In this document: positions 1-10,900 of the stretch, in pieces
Position numbering within the stretch: the stretch's first letter is position 1
How the letters are laid out: each line of letters begins with the position of its first letter
From: a virus
Virus record (IMG/VR): IMGVR_UViG_3300044922_000164
Span: 1 to 30,699 of that record
Direction: 5' to 3' (one strand)
DNA: 30,699 nt
The notes under the pieces: generated by a model
The model's database searches: none
What the model saw: the letters and a program-made list of their open reading frames with translations, nothing else
Told to the model about the DNA's origin: nothing
Program-made: the position numbers and the translations under genes

Positions 1-1287
1 TCTAAGTACTACCGTTCCACCAACTACTGTCGAGCCACTCAGTATGTTAACTGCAGGAACCCGCACAACAGCATCAAATAACAATCCAGTTGACGAACTA
101 GCATTACCAGTAAATGCATCAGCTTTCACATGTGTTGCTATTATTGATCCTGCAGGAAGAGTATACCCTGCACCTAGATCCGTTGGACTTGCTGTTCTTG
201 CTGCAACAGTTTGCGCAGTAGCAGTTTCAGATAACAAATACGAAACAGAAGAAAGCAACATTGCAGAAGCATTAGATGCAGTACCTTTAAATGAGTTTGC
301 ATACATTTCATTAAATTTGTAACTACCTGACCCAATATTTGACCAAGTAGTTGGATTTGATCCATCAATATTAGTCGTACCTGGCATGATGTCTTTACCT
401 ACAAATTTTACAGGATACACTAAGTTACCAGATACCTTTGTTACAAATTGAATCGTACTTGACGCTGCATTTTTTATAGTAGGTACACTATCTGAGTCGT
501 TTGTTATGTATAAAATTTGATTTTGTGCTGGTCCAATTGCAAAACCAGAATTAGAAAATCTTGCAATATCAGAAAATTCTGCACCGCTCTTTGTAACATA
601 ATTTGCTGCTATTACACTGCCTAATCTATCCGAATTAGTTGCAGATCCATAAAATTTATAATCAGTAGACGTTTTATTAGTTGACTCATATCCTTTAACA
701 GTAATACCTGGATTTATATCAGACCATCCTGCAACTTTTAAAGGTTCGTTGGTTGCTAACGTAAATGCAACTGCTGCACTACTAATAACAAATGTTGTTA
801 CTCCATTAATAACTGCTTCAATTATGTTATATTGCACCGGCGGAGTTGTATTTGAAAACACAGACGACTGCTTCATTTGTGTACTAATGTTATTAAGTTT
901 TCCACCAATTAACACATTTTCAGTTGCACCTTTACACCATAATTGTTGCTGATCAGTAACCCAAAATAGATCACCCTGTGTTAATCCTTGTACTTGATTA
1001 ATTGTAGATACTACATCATTAATACCTAATGTATGCCAAACACCAGTACCGTAATTAACTCTCATTTTTTGTGTTTCTGTATTATACCATAATTGACCAG
1101 TAATTGCATTTGATGGTGCTCCGGCTCTTGCAAAATTTTCAAGTAACCACACAAAATTCTCATTTTGAGCTTCACCATAACCGGCAGTATTTTTACCAAT
1201 TAATTTAATATCAAGGGTAGTATTGATCGTGCCGTCGTCTACTACTGCTAATTGAGTAGTATTGTATTTGTTGATGATATATGCCAT
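1..1287 (-). CDS. Tail-fibre/structural protein, paralogue 1 (3' end beyond window)
   Basis: The reading frame is open from the ATG at 1287-1285 to base 1 (429 codons) with no stop, so the C-terminus lies outside the window. Residues about 25-110 carry the domain shared with the next two genes: an IGKNTAGYGE motif, ENFVWLLENFA, then GQLWYNT and a GDLFWV...QQLW stretch. Further on, KFNEMYANSFKGT matches FREVYASRFTGT in the collar fibre, a fibre-shaft type motif. It has its own SD (AAGGA) and an ATAAATA late-promoter element upstream, so it is probably transcribed separately from the fibre operon before it. I infer a virion fibre or baseplate-attached structural role from the shared domain and position. 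No enzymatic motif is visible. Whether the missing end carries a receptor-binding tip cannot be judged here. Confidence 0.75.
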   Translation of the reverse strand, partial: MAYIINKYNTTQLAVVDDGTINTTLDIKLIGKNTAGYGEAQNENFVWLLENFARAGAPSNAITGQLWYNTETQKMRVNYGTGVWHTLGINDVVSTINQVQGLTQGDLFWVTDQQQLWCKGATENVLIGGKLNNISTQMKQSSVFSNTTPPVQYNIIEAVINGVTTFVISSAAVAFTLATNEPLKVAGWSDINPGITVKGYESTNKTSTDYKFYGSATNSDRLGSVIAANYVTKSGAEFSDIARFSNSGFAIGPAQNQILYITNDSDSVPTIKNAASSTIQFVTKVSGNLVYPVKFVGKDIMPGTTNIDGSNPTTWSNIGSGSYKFNEMYANSFKGTASNASAMLLSSVSYLLSETATAQTVAARTASPTDLGAGYTLPAGSIIATHVKADAFTGNASSSTGLLFDAVVRVPAVNILSGSTVVGGTVVLR

Positions 1288-1310
1288 CGTTGTTATTCCT
1301 TATTTTATTA

Positions 1311-1318
1311 TATTTATT
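1311..1318 (-). promoter_or_regulatory. Late promoter element before fibre paralogue 1
   Basis: The minus strand reads AATAAATA, 7 of 8 matches to the T4 late consensus TATAAATA. It ends 23 bases before the ATG at 1287 and is followed by AAGGA. It lies in the 39-base gap between two fibre genes. Use by gp55 is inferred. Confidence 0.6.
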
Positions 1319-1326
1319 TGTATTGA

Positions 1327-2223
1327 TTATAAATCAATATCATGTCTCCACGTTCCATCTAATACAAATTGTCTAATTGTTATTGGTTGCTCTATTGATG
1401 TTATATCAGTACAAATAACTCGACAAACTGGACCAGTTGGATCGCTAGGATTAACTGCTACTACACTATACTCGTACGGTGGAAACATTTTATTAAGATA
1501 CTGAGTTACAATTGCTTGATTTTTATCAACCCCTGTTATTGACGAAATATCAACCGATATTGACAACGTTGCTAATTTTACAGCATCTATCATTGATGTT
1601 TTATTAACTGCATCATAATCTTCTACAGGACTTGCAACATTTGAAATTGTTGAACGATTAATAAAATTTAATCCAACGTTAATTGGTAATGTATATCCTA
1701 ACGCTTCGGAATCAGGGTTGAATGCAGCAGTACTAAAAATTGCAAATAATTCAGTAGCAACGGTTAGCACTAATATATTATGGGCTATTCCGTACACATC
1801 TAACACCTGTTCAATTTTAAACCCAGTAACTGCAGGATCATACGGTCCTGCTAACAATGTTTGAACACCGTCGTTAAAATATAACTGTTGGCGAGCAGTA
1901 TCAATCCACAAGTCACCTGCTGCAATTGAACTAGGTAATTTATTTGATACAATAGTACCGCCTGTTAATTTAAAAGCCGAACCGTCATAAACTTTTAGTC
2001 GCCCTTCAACTGTATCATACCAAATTTGCCCAGTAATCGGCTGTGTTGGCTGCGTAGTATTAGAAAAATTTTCTAAAAGACGTACAAAATTTTCATTTAT
2101 ATACTCTCCATATGCACTAGCACTTTTGCCAATTAAGGTCAAACTAGTTCTGCTTTGATCAATATTTCCGTCGATAATTGTTGTTAATTCCGACCCGTCT
2201 GTTGTGTTTATTGTATAACTCAT
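1327..2223 (-). CDS. Short tail-fibre-type protein, paralogue 2
   Basis: This 298-residue protein starts at an ATG that shares one base with the stop of the collar fibre (TAATG), so translation is probably coupled; its own SD is weak. Residues about 25-120 repeat the shared domain: LIGKSASAYGE, ENFVRLLENF, GQIWYD, LKVYDG, then GDLWID...QQLYF. Homology to the collar fibre continues past this: AIFSTAAFNP here against AIFSSTAFTP there. Unlike that neighbour it has no tail-collar module. Its C-terminal 80 residues (from about ITGVDKNQAI) have no counterpart I recognise. It looks like a connector or a shortened fibre left after duplication. A structural role is inferred from the domain and operon position. 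Confidence 0.7.
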   Translation of the reverse strand: MSYTINTTDGSELTTIIDGNIDQSRTSLTLIGKSASAYGEYINENFVRLLENFSNTTQPTQPITGQIWYDTVEGRLKVYDGSAFKLTGGTIVSNKLPSSIAAGDLWIDTARQQLYFNDGVQTLLAGPYDPAVTGFKIEQVLDVYGIAHNILVLTVATELFAIFSTAAFNPDSEALGYTLPINVGLNFINRSTISNVASPVEDYDAVNKTSMIDAVKLATLSISVDISSITGVDKNQAIVTQYLNKMFPPYEYSVVAVNPSDPTGPVCRVICTDITSIEQPITIRQFVLDGTWRHDIDL

Positions 2224-4304
2224 TATAGTTTACCAGTGAAAATAATATAATTAATTGTTTGATATGGATTCATAATTGAACTAGCATTTCCGGCTCCTGC
2301 CGAAGCTGCATTTAATCCAGGTATATCATTGTATGCAGGGACTCCTAACGTATCATTGCCTGAACTTGCACCTACTACAATTGCCGAACTATGATGAACT
2401 CGGTTAGCAGGGTCAGTTCCAGGAATAGGATTCCCATTTGCATCTACCCCATTACGGTTACCGCCTGCATTTTTTTCATCACCATTTACCGTTATAGTTA
2501 AATTGTTATCCATGCTATCACAACCTAACGGAAATCTACCACGTAAATCAGGCAATGCAAAAGTATCATTACCGATTAATGAGACTTTTGGTCTATATGC
2601 ATTAGTCTGTCCAATAATTGCATGCAACTCGCTATATTCTGATACTAGTAATTCACTACCGTCACAGAATAAATATCCAATTGGTGGTTTAAATCCTGCA
2701 TATGGGAAAATTGCACCAATAGGTACTGTTGGAACTTTTGACAAAAATACTGATTTTGTAGTCCGTTTCAATCCAACGTCAGGACGATATATTAATAACA
2801 CATCAGAAGGTGCTGTAGTTTCTGTGCCGTCGCGACGTGCTATAATATCTGAACTTACTTTTGTACTAAATATTACTCCTGATGTACCATTAAACGAAAC
2901 TGGCTCGCTGGTAAGGTCTCCTGCAATTCTAAATGTTTGAACATTTTTTAATTTAGCTGCAGAACCGGTTACGTCTCCCGAAATAGTCCCAGTAAGCGTG
3001 CCGTTAAATGTGCCAGTAAACCTAGATGCATATACTTCTCTAAATGGTAATGCACTAGATCCGATATCATAGAATGGTTGATTTTGATCTAATTGGGACT
3101 GAGTGTACTTTGGAAGAATTACCGAACCGCCAATTGGATGATGTATATGGATAACATCAGAAAATAAAGTTGTGCCTCCAATTATTGCAGTTGGTTGCAA
3201 AGGAGTTGTAGTTTCTGGTATAGTAATAGCAGGTTTTAATAAACTCCATTGTACTGTATTACCGATTGTTAATCTTCCATTAGCCGAAATATTACCTTTA
3301 ATAGTAGTAGCTGGGTCAGTTGTTACAACTCCAATAGTTAAATCGTTTCGAACTATTGCACTACCATTAACATCCAACGTAGCCGCCGGTGTTGATGTAT
3401 TAATACCTACTTTAAGTAACGAGTCAATAAACATTCCAGTACGTGACGCTTTTGTTGTAGGATCGATAAATTCAATTTTAAAGTTTCTATTATTTTTAGA
3501 AGTTATGTTTATTAAACTTGCTCTATCATCGGTACTTAGTTTAAGATCTAAACCACTACCAATACTAATACCATCTACTGTTTGTACACTTAATGCTTTA
3601 GACGTAACAGATTCTACATCAGATCTTAAAAAACTAGAAGAGCTAATTGCTTTTCCATTTATTATTAGATTATTTGCATTTTCTGCAGTACCCCACAGTT
3701 GATTGAGATCAGTTGTGATATTAGTTGTTGATAAATTAATACCTCTTTTAATTTTTTCAAAACCAACAATTAACTGTTTCGGAGTAAATGCAGTTGAACT
3801 AAAAATTGCAAGTTGATCATTATTTGAATATATCGATACAATTGCATGTAACTCATTTACTATGTCAGTAACTACGTCAACGATTGGACCTGATTTTAAT
3901 CCACTACTGTATTGAGGTCCAATTAAATCCCAAACATTACCAGTAAACATGTACAGCTGATTAGTATTTGGGTTAACCCACAGATCTCCACTAATACTGT
4001 CGCCGGCTAGTGGTGCGTTAATTTCTTTTTTTATTGATCCTGCAGGATTCCATTTAGTACCGTCATATACTTTAAGTAATTGAATACCGTCGGCATTATC
4101 ATACCATATTTGCCCTTCAACTGGGTTATTTGGTTCTGTATTATTTGCAAAATTTTCTAACAAGTGTAAGAAGTTTTCTGCTATAATCTTTCCATATCCT
4201 GTATAATTTTTTCCAACAAAACTAAGAGACGATGTTTGGTTAATTACTTGATCAGCAACTTCAGTAAACACTTCTCCGTTAATGTGTCTAACTTCATATG
4301 GCAT
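2223..4304 (-). CDS. Tail-collar fibre protein (gp12-like), paralogue 3
   Basis: This 693-residue protein is probably a receptor-contacting fibre. Residues about 25-125 hold the domain shared with the two downstream genes (FVGKNYTGYGK, ENFLHLLENFA, GQIWYD, LKVYDG, GDLWVN). Near 290-350 is a VGINTSTPAATLDVNG stretch typical of trimeric tail-spike and fibre shafts. Near 405-490 are FREVYASRFTGT and GDVTGSAAKL fibre repeats. Residues about 525-600 form a Phage Tail Collar domain: GAIFPYAG, P-x-GYLFCDG, then LPDLRGRFPLG. The end, NPYQTINYIIFTGKL, is the usual closing strand of collar-type fibres. T4 gp12 carries the same family domain. The start is supported by AGGAG seven bases before an ATG in a TAATG overlap with the preceding gene. 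Fibre assignment is firm; equating it with gp12 is inference. Confidence 0.85.
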   Translation of the reverse strand: MPYEVRHINGEVFTEVADQVINQTSSLSFVGKNYTGYGKIIAENFLHLLENFANNTEPNNPVEGQIWYDNADGIQLLKVYDGTKWNPAGSIKKEINAPLAGDSISGDLWVNPNTNQLYMFTGNVWDLIGPQYSSGLKSGPIVDVVTDIVNELHAIVSIYSNNDQLAIFSSTAFTPKQLIVGFEKIKRGINLSTTNITTDLNQLWGTAENANNLIINGKAISSSSFLRSDVESVTSKALSVQTVDGISIGSGLDLKLSTDDRASLINITSKNNRNFKIEFIDPTTKASRTGMFIDSLLKVGINTSTPAATLDVNGSAIVRNDLTIGVVTTDPATTIKGNISANGRLTIGNTVQWSLLKPAITIPETTTPLQPTAIIGGTTLFSDVIHIHHPIGGSVILPKYTQSQLDQNQPFYDIGSSALPFREVYASRFTGTFNGTLTGTISGDVTGSAAKLKNVQTFRIAGDLTSEPVSFNGTSGVIFSTKVSSDIIARRDGTETTAPSDVLLIYRPDVGLKRTTKSVFLSKVPTVPIGAIFPYAGFKPPIGYLFCDGSELLVSEYSELHAIIGQTNAYRPKVSLIGNDTFALPDLRGRFPLGCDSMDNNLTITVNGDEKNAGGNRNGVDANGNPIPGTDPANRVHHSSAIVVGASSGNDTLGVPAYNDIPGLNAASAGAGNASSIMNPYQTINYIIFTGKL

Positions 4305-4915
4305 TATTGCACTCCTATCACGCTAGTTAAACTCTGTATGCGCACTGTATAATCAATTTGAATTAATCGATTTAATGATTTTTGAATAGGATGAAAAATA
4401 ACATGAGTTAACAACATATTATTACCATCTGAACTATACGATTTTAACCCTATTTCGTCAAATATAAATGTCTTGTTAATATCTGATGCATTATCAAATG
4501 CTCCTTGGCCAGATGGCTCTGTATAGTCTAATAAGCAAGTAACAAACACATCAGTATAATTTTTACCAGTTACATGTCGTGTTTCAATATAATTACGCGT
4601 TGGATCTAAATTGTTAATAGATCGATCATTAACAATCTTAACAAATGTTTGATTATATAAACTTGCATTTGACCCTGAACTGTTTGGTGTTAAATATGTA
4701 ATAATTCCAGTAGGATCAATAGCAGTTCCGCCATTACCAAAGCTCATTTCATAAATAAACCCTTGTCCTCTATCTGCAATACTTTTTGCTAATGCAATAC
4801 TCATATTTTCATAATGTATTGCATTACGTTTATTGACGAATACTTCGTCGGTAGTGGGATCAAAAATCTTAAGGTGTCCTTCGATATGTATCCCTGTTAA
4901 ATCTGTAGTCTGCAT
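4304..4915 (-). CDS. Conserved marine T4-like structural protein, function unknown
   Basis: I do not recognise a named domain. The 203-residue protein has no signal peptide or membrane segment and looks like a compact beta-rich protein. Notable segments are GHLKIFDP near the N-terminus, KRNAIHYENMS, a glycine-rich FGNGGTAIDPTGIITYLTPN, FIFDEIGLKSY, and a C-terminal FHPIQKSLNRLIQIDYTVRI. From memory, similar proteins occur next to fibre genes in marine T4-like phages; this was not checked. It is first in the last complete late unit, with an ATAAATA element 20 bases before its ATG and GAGAG as SD, and its stop overlaps the start of the collar fibre (TAATG). An adapter between baseplate and fibres is a reasonable inference from position only. 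Confidence 0.6.
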   Translation of the reverse strand: MQTTDLTGIHIEGHLKIFDPTTDEVFVNKRNAIHYENMSIALAKSIADRGQGFIYEMSFGNGGTAIDPTGIITYLTPNSSGSNASLYNQTFVKIVNDRSINNLDPTRNYIETRHVTGKNYTDVFVTCLLDYTEPSGQGAFDNASDINKTFIFDEIGLKSYSSDGNNMLLTHVIFHPIQKSLNRLIQIDYTVRIQSLTSVIGVQ

Positions 4916-4935
4916 AGTATTCTCTCGTTATTCTA

Positions 4936-4943
4936 TATTTATC
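4936..4943 (-). promoter_or_regulatory. Late promoter element before the 203-residue gene
   Basis: The minus strand reads GATAAATA (7 of 8 to the T4 late consensus), ending 20 bases before the ATG at 4915. It sits in the 48-base gap after the giant gene and would start the unit 203aa-collar fibre-short fibre. Confidence 0.6.
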
Positions 4944-4963
4944 ATAGTTTATTAAGTGTTGTT

Positions 4964-7900
4964 TTAATTTACAGGAGATTCGTATGTTGAACCTGTTTCT
5001 GCAGTTATAAACGCAATTACAGGAGTTGCACCAAGTCCCCAATGCATTCCGGTTTTTTTAATAACTGTAATTAATGTTCCTGGAGTTATTGGATGTGTTA
5101 ATCGTATTTGTTTAGTAGTGCCATTAACTGAAAAGTCTGCATCAAACTGAACATCTCCAGCTGGGCTAGATGCACTGTTATTCATATTATGAATTTTAAA
5201 CGGTGCTTTTTTCAATCGTATATTACCAATAAAGTAAATCCATTTACTAGATCTATCAGTTTTAAATTCAGTACTGCTAATATGTGCAACAACACATCGG
5301 TATGTATAGACCCCTACATTTACAATATCATTAACATTATAATAAATCTTAGGTACCCAAGTTGCATTATCGTCATACCCGCCTACAAATACTTCAACGT
5401 TATTACACTGACCGTACCCTGCTGGTATTGACGATGTAAATGTTGGCAGAAATGACCAACTATCTAAAGATTTTGTTGGAGTATAAGACAATGTAATAAG
5501 ATTTGTTCCATCAGAAACAAATTGATCAATACGCACTGTATCACTATAAGAAATTTTTTCAGCTATTCCAATGTCTTGTACTACTGATTGTGCTTTATGT
5601 ATTTCTGCAACACTGGTTCCCATAGTCCCTCTTCTTAAATTACTTAATACATTATTATCATTTATAAAATATTCAATTCGTTCGCCATTAATGTTAATCA
5701 CGCCTGGAATATTGTATGTTTGATTTGCACCTCCAAAAGCTTGCGAATTTACTAACGTAATAGTAGTGTCATGTTGCAATAAATCTTTAGCTAATTTAGT
5801 TTTTTTACTGTTATTTAACCGTGTAAATGTTACTGCGTTTAACATGTCTTTAAATTGCATAAATGCAGTATTAATTTGTGTAGCACCTGGTTGACTACTT
5901 GCTGTAGTAAATACTTTAATTGCAAGCGTGTCAACAACTTGACCCGGAACAACTTCTTCTGGTCCGTACCCGTTAACAGTTGAATAAAACTCATCGCCGT
6001 CTACATTAATATCCTCAGGTGCTAACCCAGCAGCTGACCCCAATGCAAAATTGCCACCTGATAATATTGTATCATAATCATTAACTACTGAACCATCACT
6101 AGTGTGTTTACGAATTATAAAAGTGTCGCCGTTAGCTGCATTAATTGATGACGGAATCTCAATTATATCAGTGTCACCTGTCATTATCGGTGTAGCCATT
6201 ATTGCATTAGGAACGGTTGGGTTTATAACACCGACAACAAAATCAGGATCATCAATTCTTATAGGGTTTAAATAAAATGTTCCGGTATTAGTACCGCTAC
6301 CTGTTAAATAGATCGATGGTGTTCCAATTACTTCTGTAATAGTAAACGACAAATCTTTACTAAATGAACTAACATAATATTCTTTTTCAATCGACACTCC
6401 GCCATTTGAATTTGCAAAATTTATTTTCATACTATCAGTTATTAACGAGGTATCAGATGTCATAAATGATCCGTTTAATATTCCAGTAATAACAAGAGAA
6501 CCAAACTTTTTATAATACACATTAAATGTTGATCCCTTAACAGGTAAATATGGCATAACAATATCATAAGAGAATGTGCTGCCAACAGTGACACTAAAAT
6601 CATTAGTATTAGGATTAAAGTTATCCCAAGTATCTGTGTAATACGGAATACTATCCCACCCTTGAACTACATTAAAGTTTAATCCGCTAACAATTACGCC
6701 ACCGTAATCAACTCCAGACATTAATTGAGGCAAATCTTTTCCTAATTCGCCCGATATTGGTTTATAATAGTATTGTATTCTATCAGTTGCATTTAACACT
6801 TCGTTGTTTTTATAATAATTTACAACAATTACACTAGATTTTGCAGGAGCAACTTTAAATGTTATTACTCCTGTGTACACAGGGTGTCCGTCAAGTATAG
6901 TTGATACAGTGCCTATAGTATAACTATCACGAACCACAGTTTGTCCGTTAATGATAACGTTTGTTTTTCCAACAGTTAAATCAGGTAACCATTTAAGACC
7001 GTATTGAACTTTTGTACCTGTTATATTTTCAAGTGTTTCTGAATATTGTAAATCATCAATTACAAAATCTTGATAAATTCTATCAAATTTCATCTTAATG
7101 TTCGATGTTCTTATTACACTGTTACCTAAAATTGCAATTGCTTTTGCAGATCTACCATCAACTGAATGCCCACCTATAATATTAATTACTGGTGTTGTTG
7201 TATACTTAGATCCGTTTGTTATTAATTTAATTCTAACAATTTGTTTATTAACTATAAACGCCCTTGCAGTTGCACCGGTACCGGTTTCTGATTCAATAAC
7301 AATTGTTGGTTCAGTAAGGTATTCTGCACCTCCATCCGTAATTTTAATATCAACAATAGCATATCCGACAGTATCTAACCATGTTTTCCACGGGTATGTG
7401 TTTATTAACGGATTAGTGTTATCTACTACTTCAATCAATTGCGTTTTTGAATTATATACTGGCGGAAGATCAAAATCACTTACTCCGGTATTGTTAGTAT
7501 CAAGAACATCATAACTACTTATATATTCACGGACTTGCGTTCTGTATGGTTTTACTTCAGACACGTAATCTTCAAAATTTGACAAATTATCATTTTTATA
7601 AGTTGAGGATTGATGCATATATCCAACATTATGCATTACATTAACAAAGCTGGTTTTAAATATCCAATCAATATATGTTTGTTCGCTCATTGCATGTCGT
7701 ACACTTGAAAAGAACAAATCTAAATATTTAGGTTTTAAATCAATGCCTATTAATAAATCATTTTTAATTGCATTTAAAATAATACGTAACTCGGTGTCTG
7801 CATAATTATCATATACTACCGAATCGTAAATTGCACCATCGTATCCAATTGAGGTATCTTTAAAGTTATAAAGCAATGAACTAAATTGAATTGTTCCATT

Positions 7901-10900
7901 CTGACTGCCAACAACTTTATAATCTTCTTTTTGTAATTCTTCATTAAAATATTTTTCTAAAATTACCCATCGACCCGAATTAGTTACGCGAATTTTTACT
8001 CTATCGCCTACTCTATCAAAAAGTTGATATAAATCAGCATATGTGTCAACTGAATGTTGTATAGTAGTAAATTGGTTAATACCCGTTTCGTACCAATCTG
8101 CATACTCCCAATATTTGGTCACATCGTATGCATACGATAACGTTTTGAACCACGTGTGTGATGACGCTATATACGAATATATGCTCCATTTTCCATTAGA
8201 TGAAGAGTCACTTAAAATTAATACTGAAAAACTTCTAACACGTATCACAGTGTCGTCATTATAATTTAAACCACTATTTTCAATAATCACATCAGTAACT
8301 TGTCCAATAGCATTAATAGATGTTTTTAGCAATGCACTTGTTCCAGACCCATATACAGTTAATAACGGTGGATTTACATATCCTCTACCGGGTTCAACAA
8401 TAATTACTTTAGAAATTTTACCATCAGTTATTACTGCATTTAAAATAGGAGTTTTATAGTATTTGGTAATTGCAAATCTTAATTCTGCATCAGTATCTAT
8501 TGTAGTATCGTATAACCGATTCATAACACTTGGAGGCAAATCGTATTTTTTTAAATTTGATAAATCTGCTGTATCAGTTACTAACAGCGGTTTTAAAATT
8601 AAATTAGTTTTTTCAATTAGCTGTTTAAGTGCGTCAAATCTGTTAATAAACATACCTTGACGTGGTCTATTTTCAATTCCGTATCGAATTTTTATAGGAA
8701 GAGACGGATTTGGTACTAATCGATTATTAATGTCTTTACCACATAGACTATCAAACCATTTTTCTTCTATATTTGTTGGTAAAGTAGTTGTTGAGGAATT
8801 ACTAATAAGTTTCCATTGAGTATGAATATTTTGATCAGTTTTATCAACCTTCCAATATTCAACTGATAACACTATATCATTATGTATTAATAATGATTGT
8901 ACATTTATTAGACTAAACGAATCTAACCCTGTTAATGCTAGATATGCATACCCTTCGCCTTTTGGATTACTAATTAATTTAGATATAGTTGCTGCAGATA
9001 TAGATCTACCCGGTATTGCAATTTCTTTATTTTTAACCCAAAAATAATAGATGTACGAAAATGTTTGACTAAGTGTATCATACCGTTTTACTGAACTATA
9101 AACAGCGTCACCGTATAACGATTTTCCGCTTATATTTAATGCTAACCCTGCATCAGTATCTGCTCGTTTATCCCAGTCAGCTGGTTTATATCTACTTGCA
9201 ACCCATTCATATACATCAACAGATGCACCGTATGCTAATGAGCTTAACATACTATTTCTATAAATCACACTATCAGTGAAATTATCAATAAATTTAGTAG
9301 TACGTAAATCCCACCATAATGACCCAACTTGGTCTGAAGTCCACGCAACTCCTTCGTCAACATTTACCGTAGCAGTCCCGACAGTATACACTGCTGGATC
9401 ATATGCAAACTTATATTTAATTTCGCGTTCTGCAATTGTTGGATGTTTATCTTGTATAGGATCTACAATATCTAAATATTTTACTAGTTTATTTGTACGT
9501 CTATTATACAAAAATGCTTGTTTAATTTTAGTAATATCCGGTTTAGGTATTACTTTATTTTTAATTTTCCAAGTATAGGTATTTGTTAATTTTATAAATT
9601 CGTATACTACACCTGCATTATCATTAGACGCAGGAGCTCCTACAATTATACTGTTAGGTGTAACTGTAACAGACGAGCCAAATGTAGCATTGTTAATTAC
9701 AGGATCGATTGGTACTAATCTTTCACTAAAGATCCAGATATTCTTATACATATCAAAAACATCAATTGCAGATGAATATATGCTATTAATAAATGTACTA
9801 AACCTTGTTGGCTCTGTAGTTATTGGAAAAGTAGTTGGATCCGTTACATCATAAAATGTAGCATCTTTTATTAACAACGGTGTAATTGCATGCCCAACTA
9901 TTATAGTTGAAAAATTGTTAATGAATTGTATATTGCTGCCAAACTCACCAGATACTGCAATCGATGGCGATGTTAATGTTTGATTCGGAGCAGCATAATC
10001 ATTAAATTTGTAAATTAATACTTTTCCTTCATACACAACGTCGTCGACTAATGACGAAATTGCAATATAATCATCATTTTTTGATATAGCAACACGCTTT
10101 CCAAATAACCTCGAATTATCCGGCGCTTCAATAATAGTTGGCGATAAATAATCGTTGTTCGTATACACATAAACTTTACCTTTAAGTATAGTATTTGTAG
10201 ATGTATCTTCATTATATGGTTCCGATATTACTAGTGTGTTATTTTGAGAAGCTGCAATGCTAGTTCCAAATTGCAAAGATCCGGTGTCACCTACTAATAC
10301 ATAGTCCTCTATTACCCACTCATATGACAAGAATTCAATAAGTCCGACTGGTTTTTTAGATGGTTCTGCACTAAGTGTAACTGCTGAGTTTTCTATATCG
10401 ACCGATAGTACATATTGCCCATCTTCTAATCCGGTACCGGTAACTAGCATGCCGTCAGTTATATTAGTAGTAGACGATAGCTTTAATACAGCACCATAAC
10501 TTCCGATTGATATATAAACCGGTGTTGCATGTAATACTATCTTATAAGAAATTTGATAAACAGATCCGACTGCTGTTCCAATAAACAACATGTTATTGCC
10601 GAAAGTTACCGAATACCCAAATTGTTCATTGTTTACTGGTGTAGGACTTACTAATGTGTTGTACAGTACATAAAAATTGCTATTATCTTTCTTATATATT
10701 AATACACCGCCTCTCTTATATTGATCAGCTGCAGGTGATCCAATTGCAATCCAATTAGAATCAGCAGACATTGCAATTACCTTAGCAAATCCATCCTTAT
10801 GATACAACGACACCCGACTAAGGATTACTTGGGTTAAAATCCATCCTTGCAATGCAGTGTTACTATAGATCATAACTGATCCTTCGTCTTCTAAATTTTC

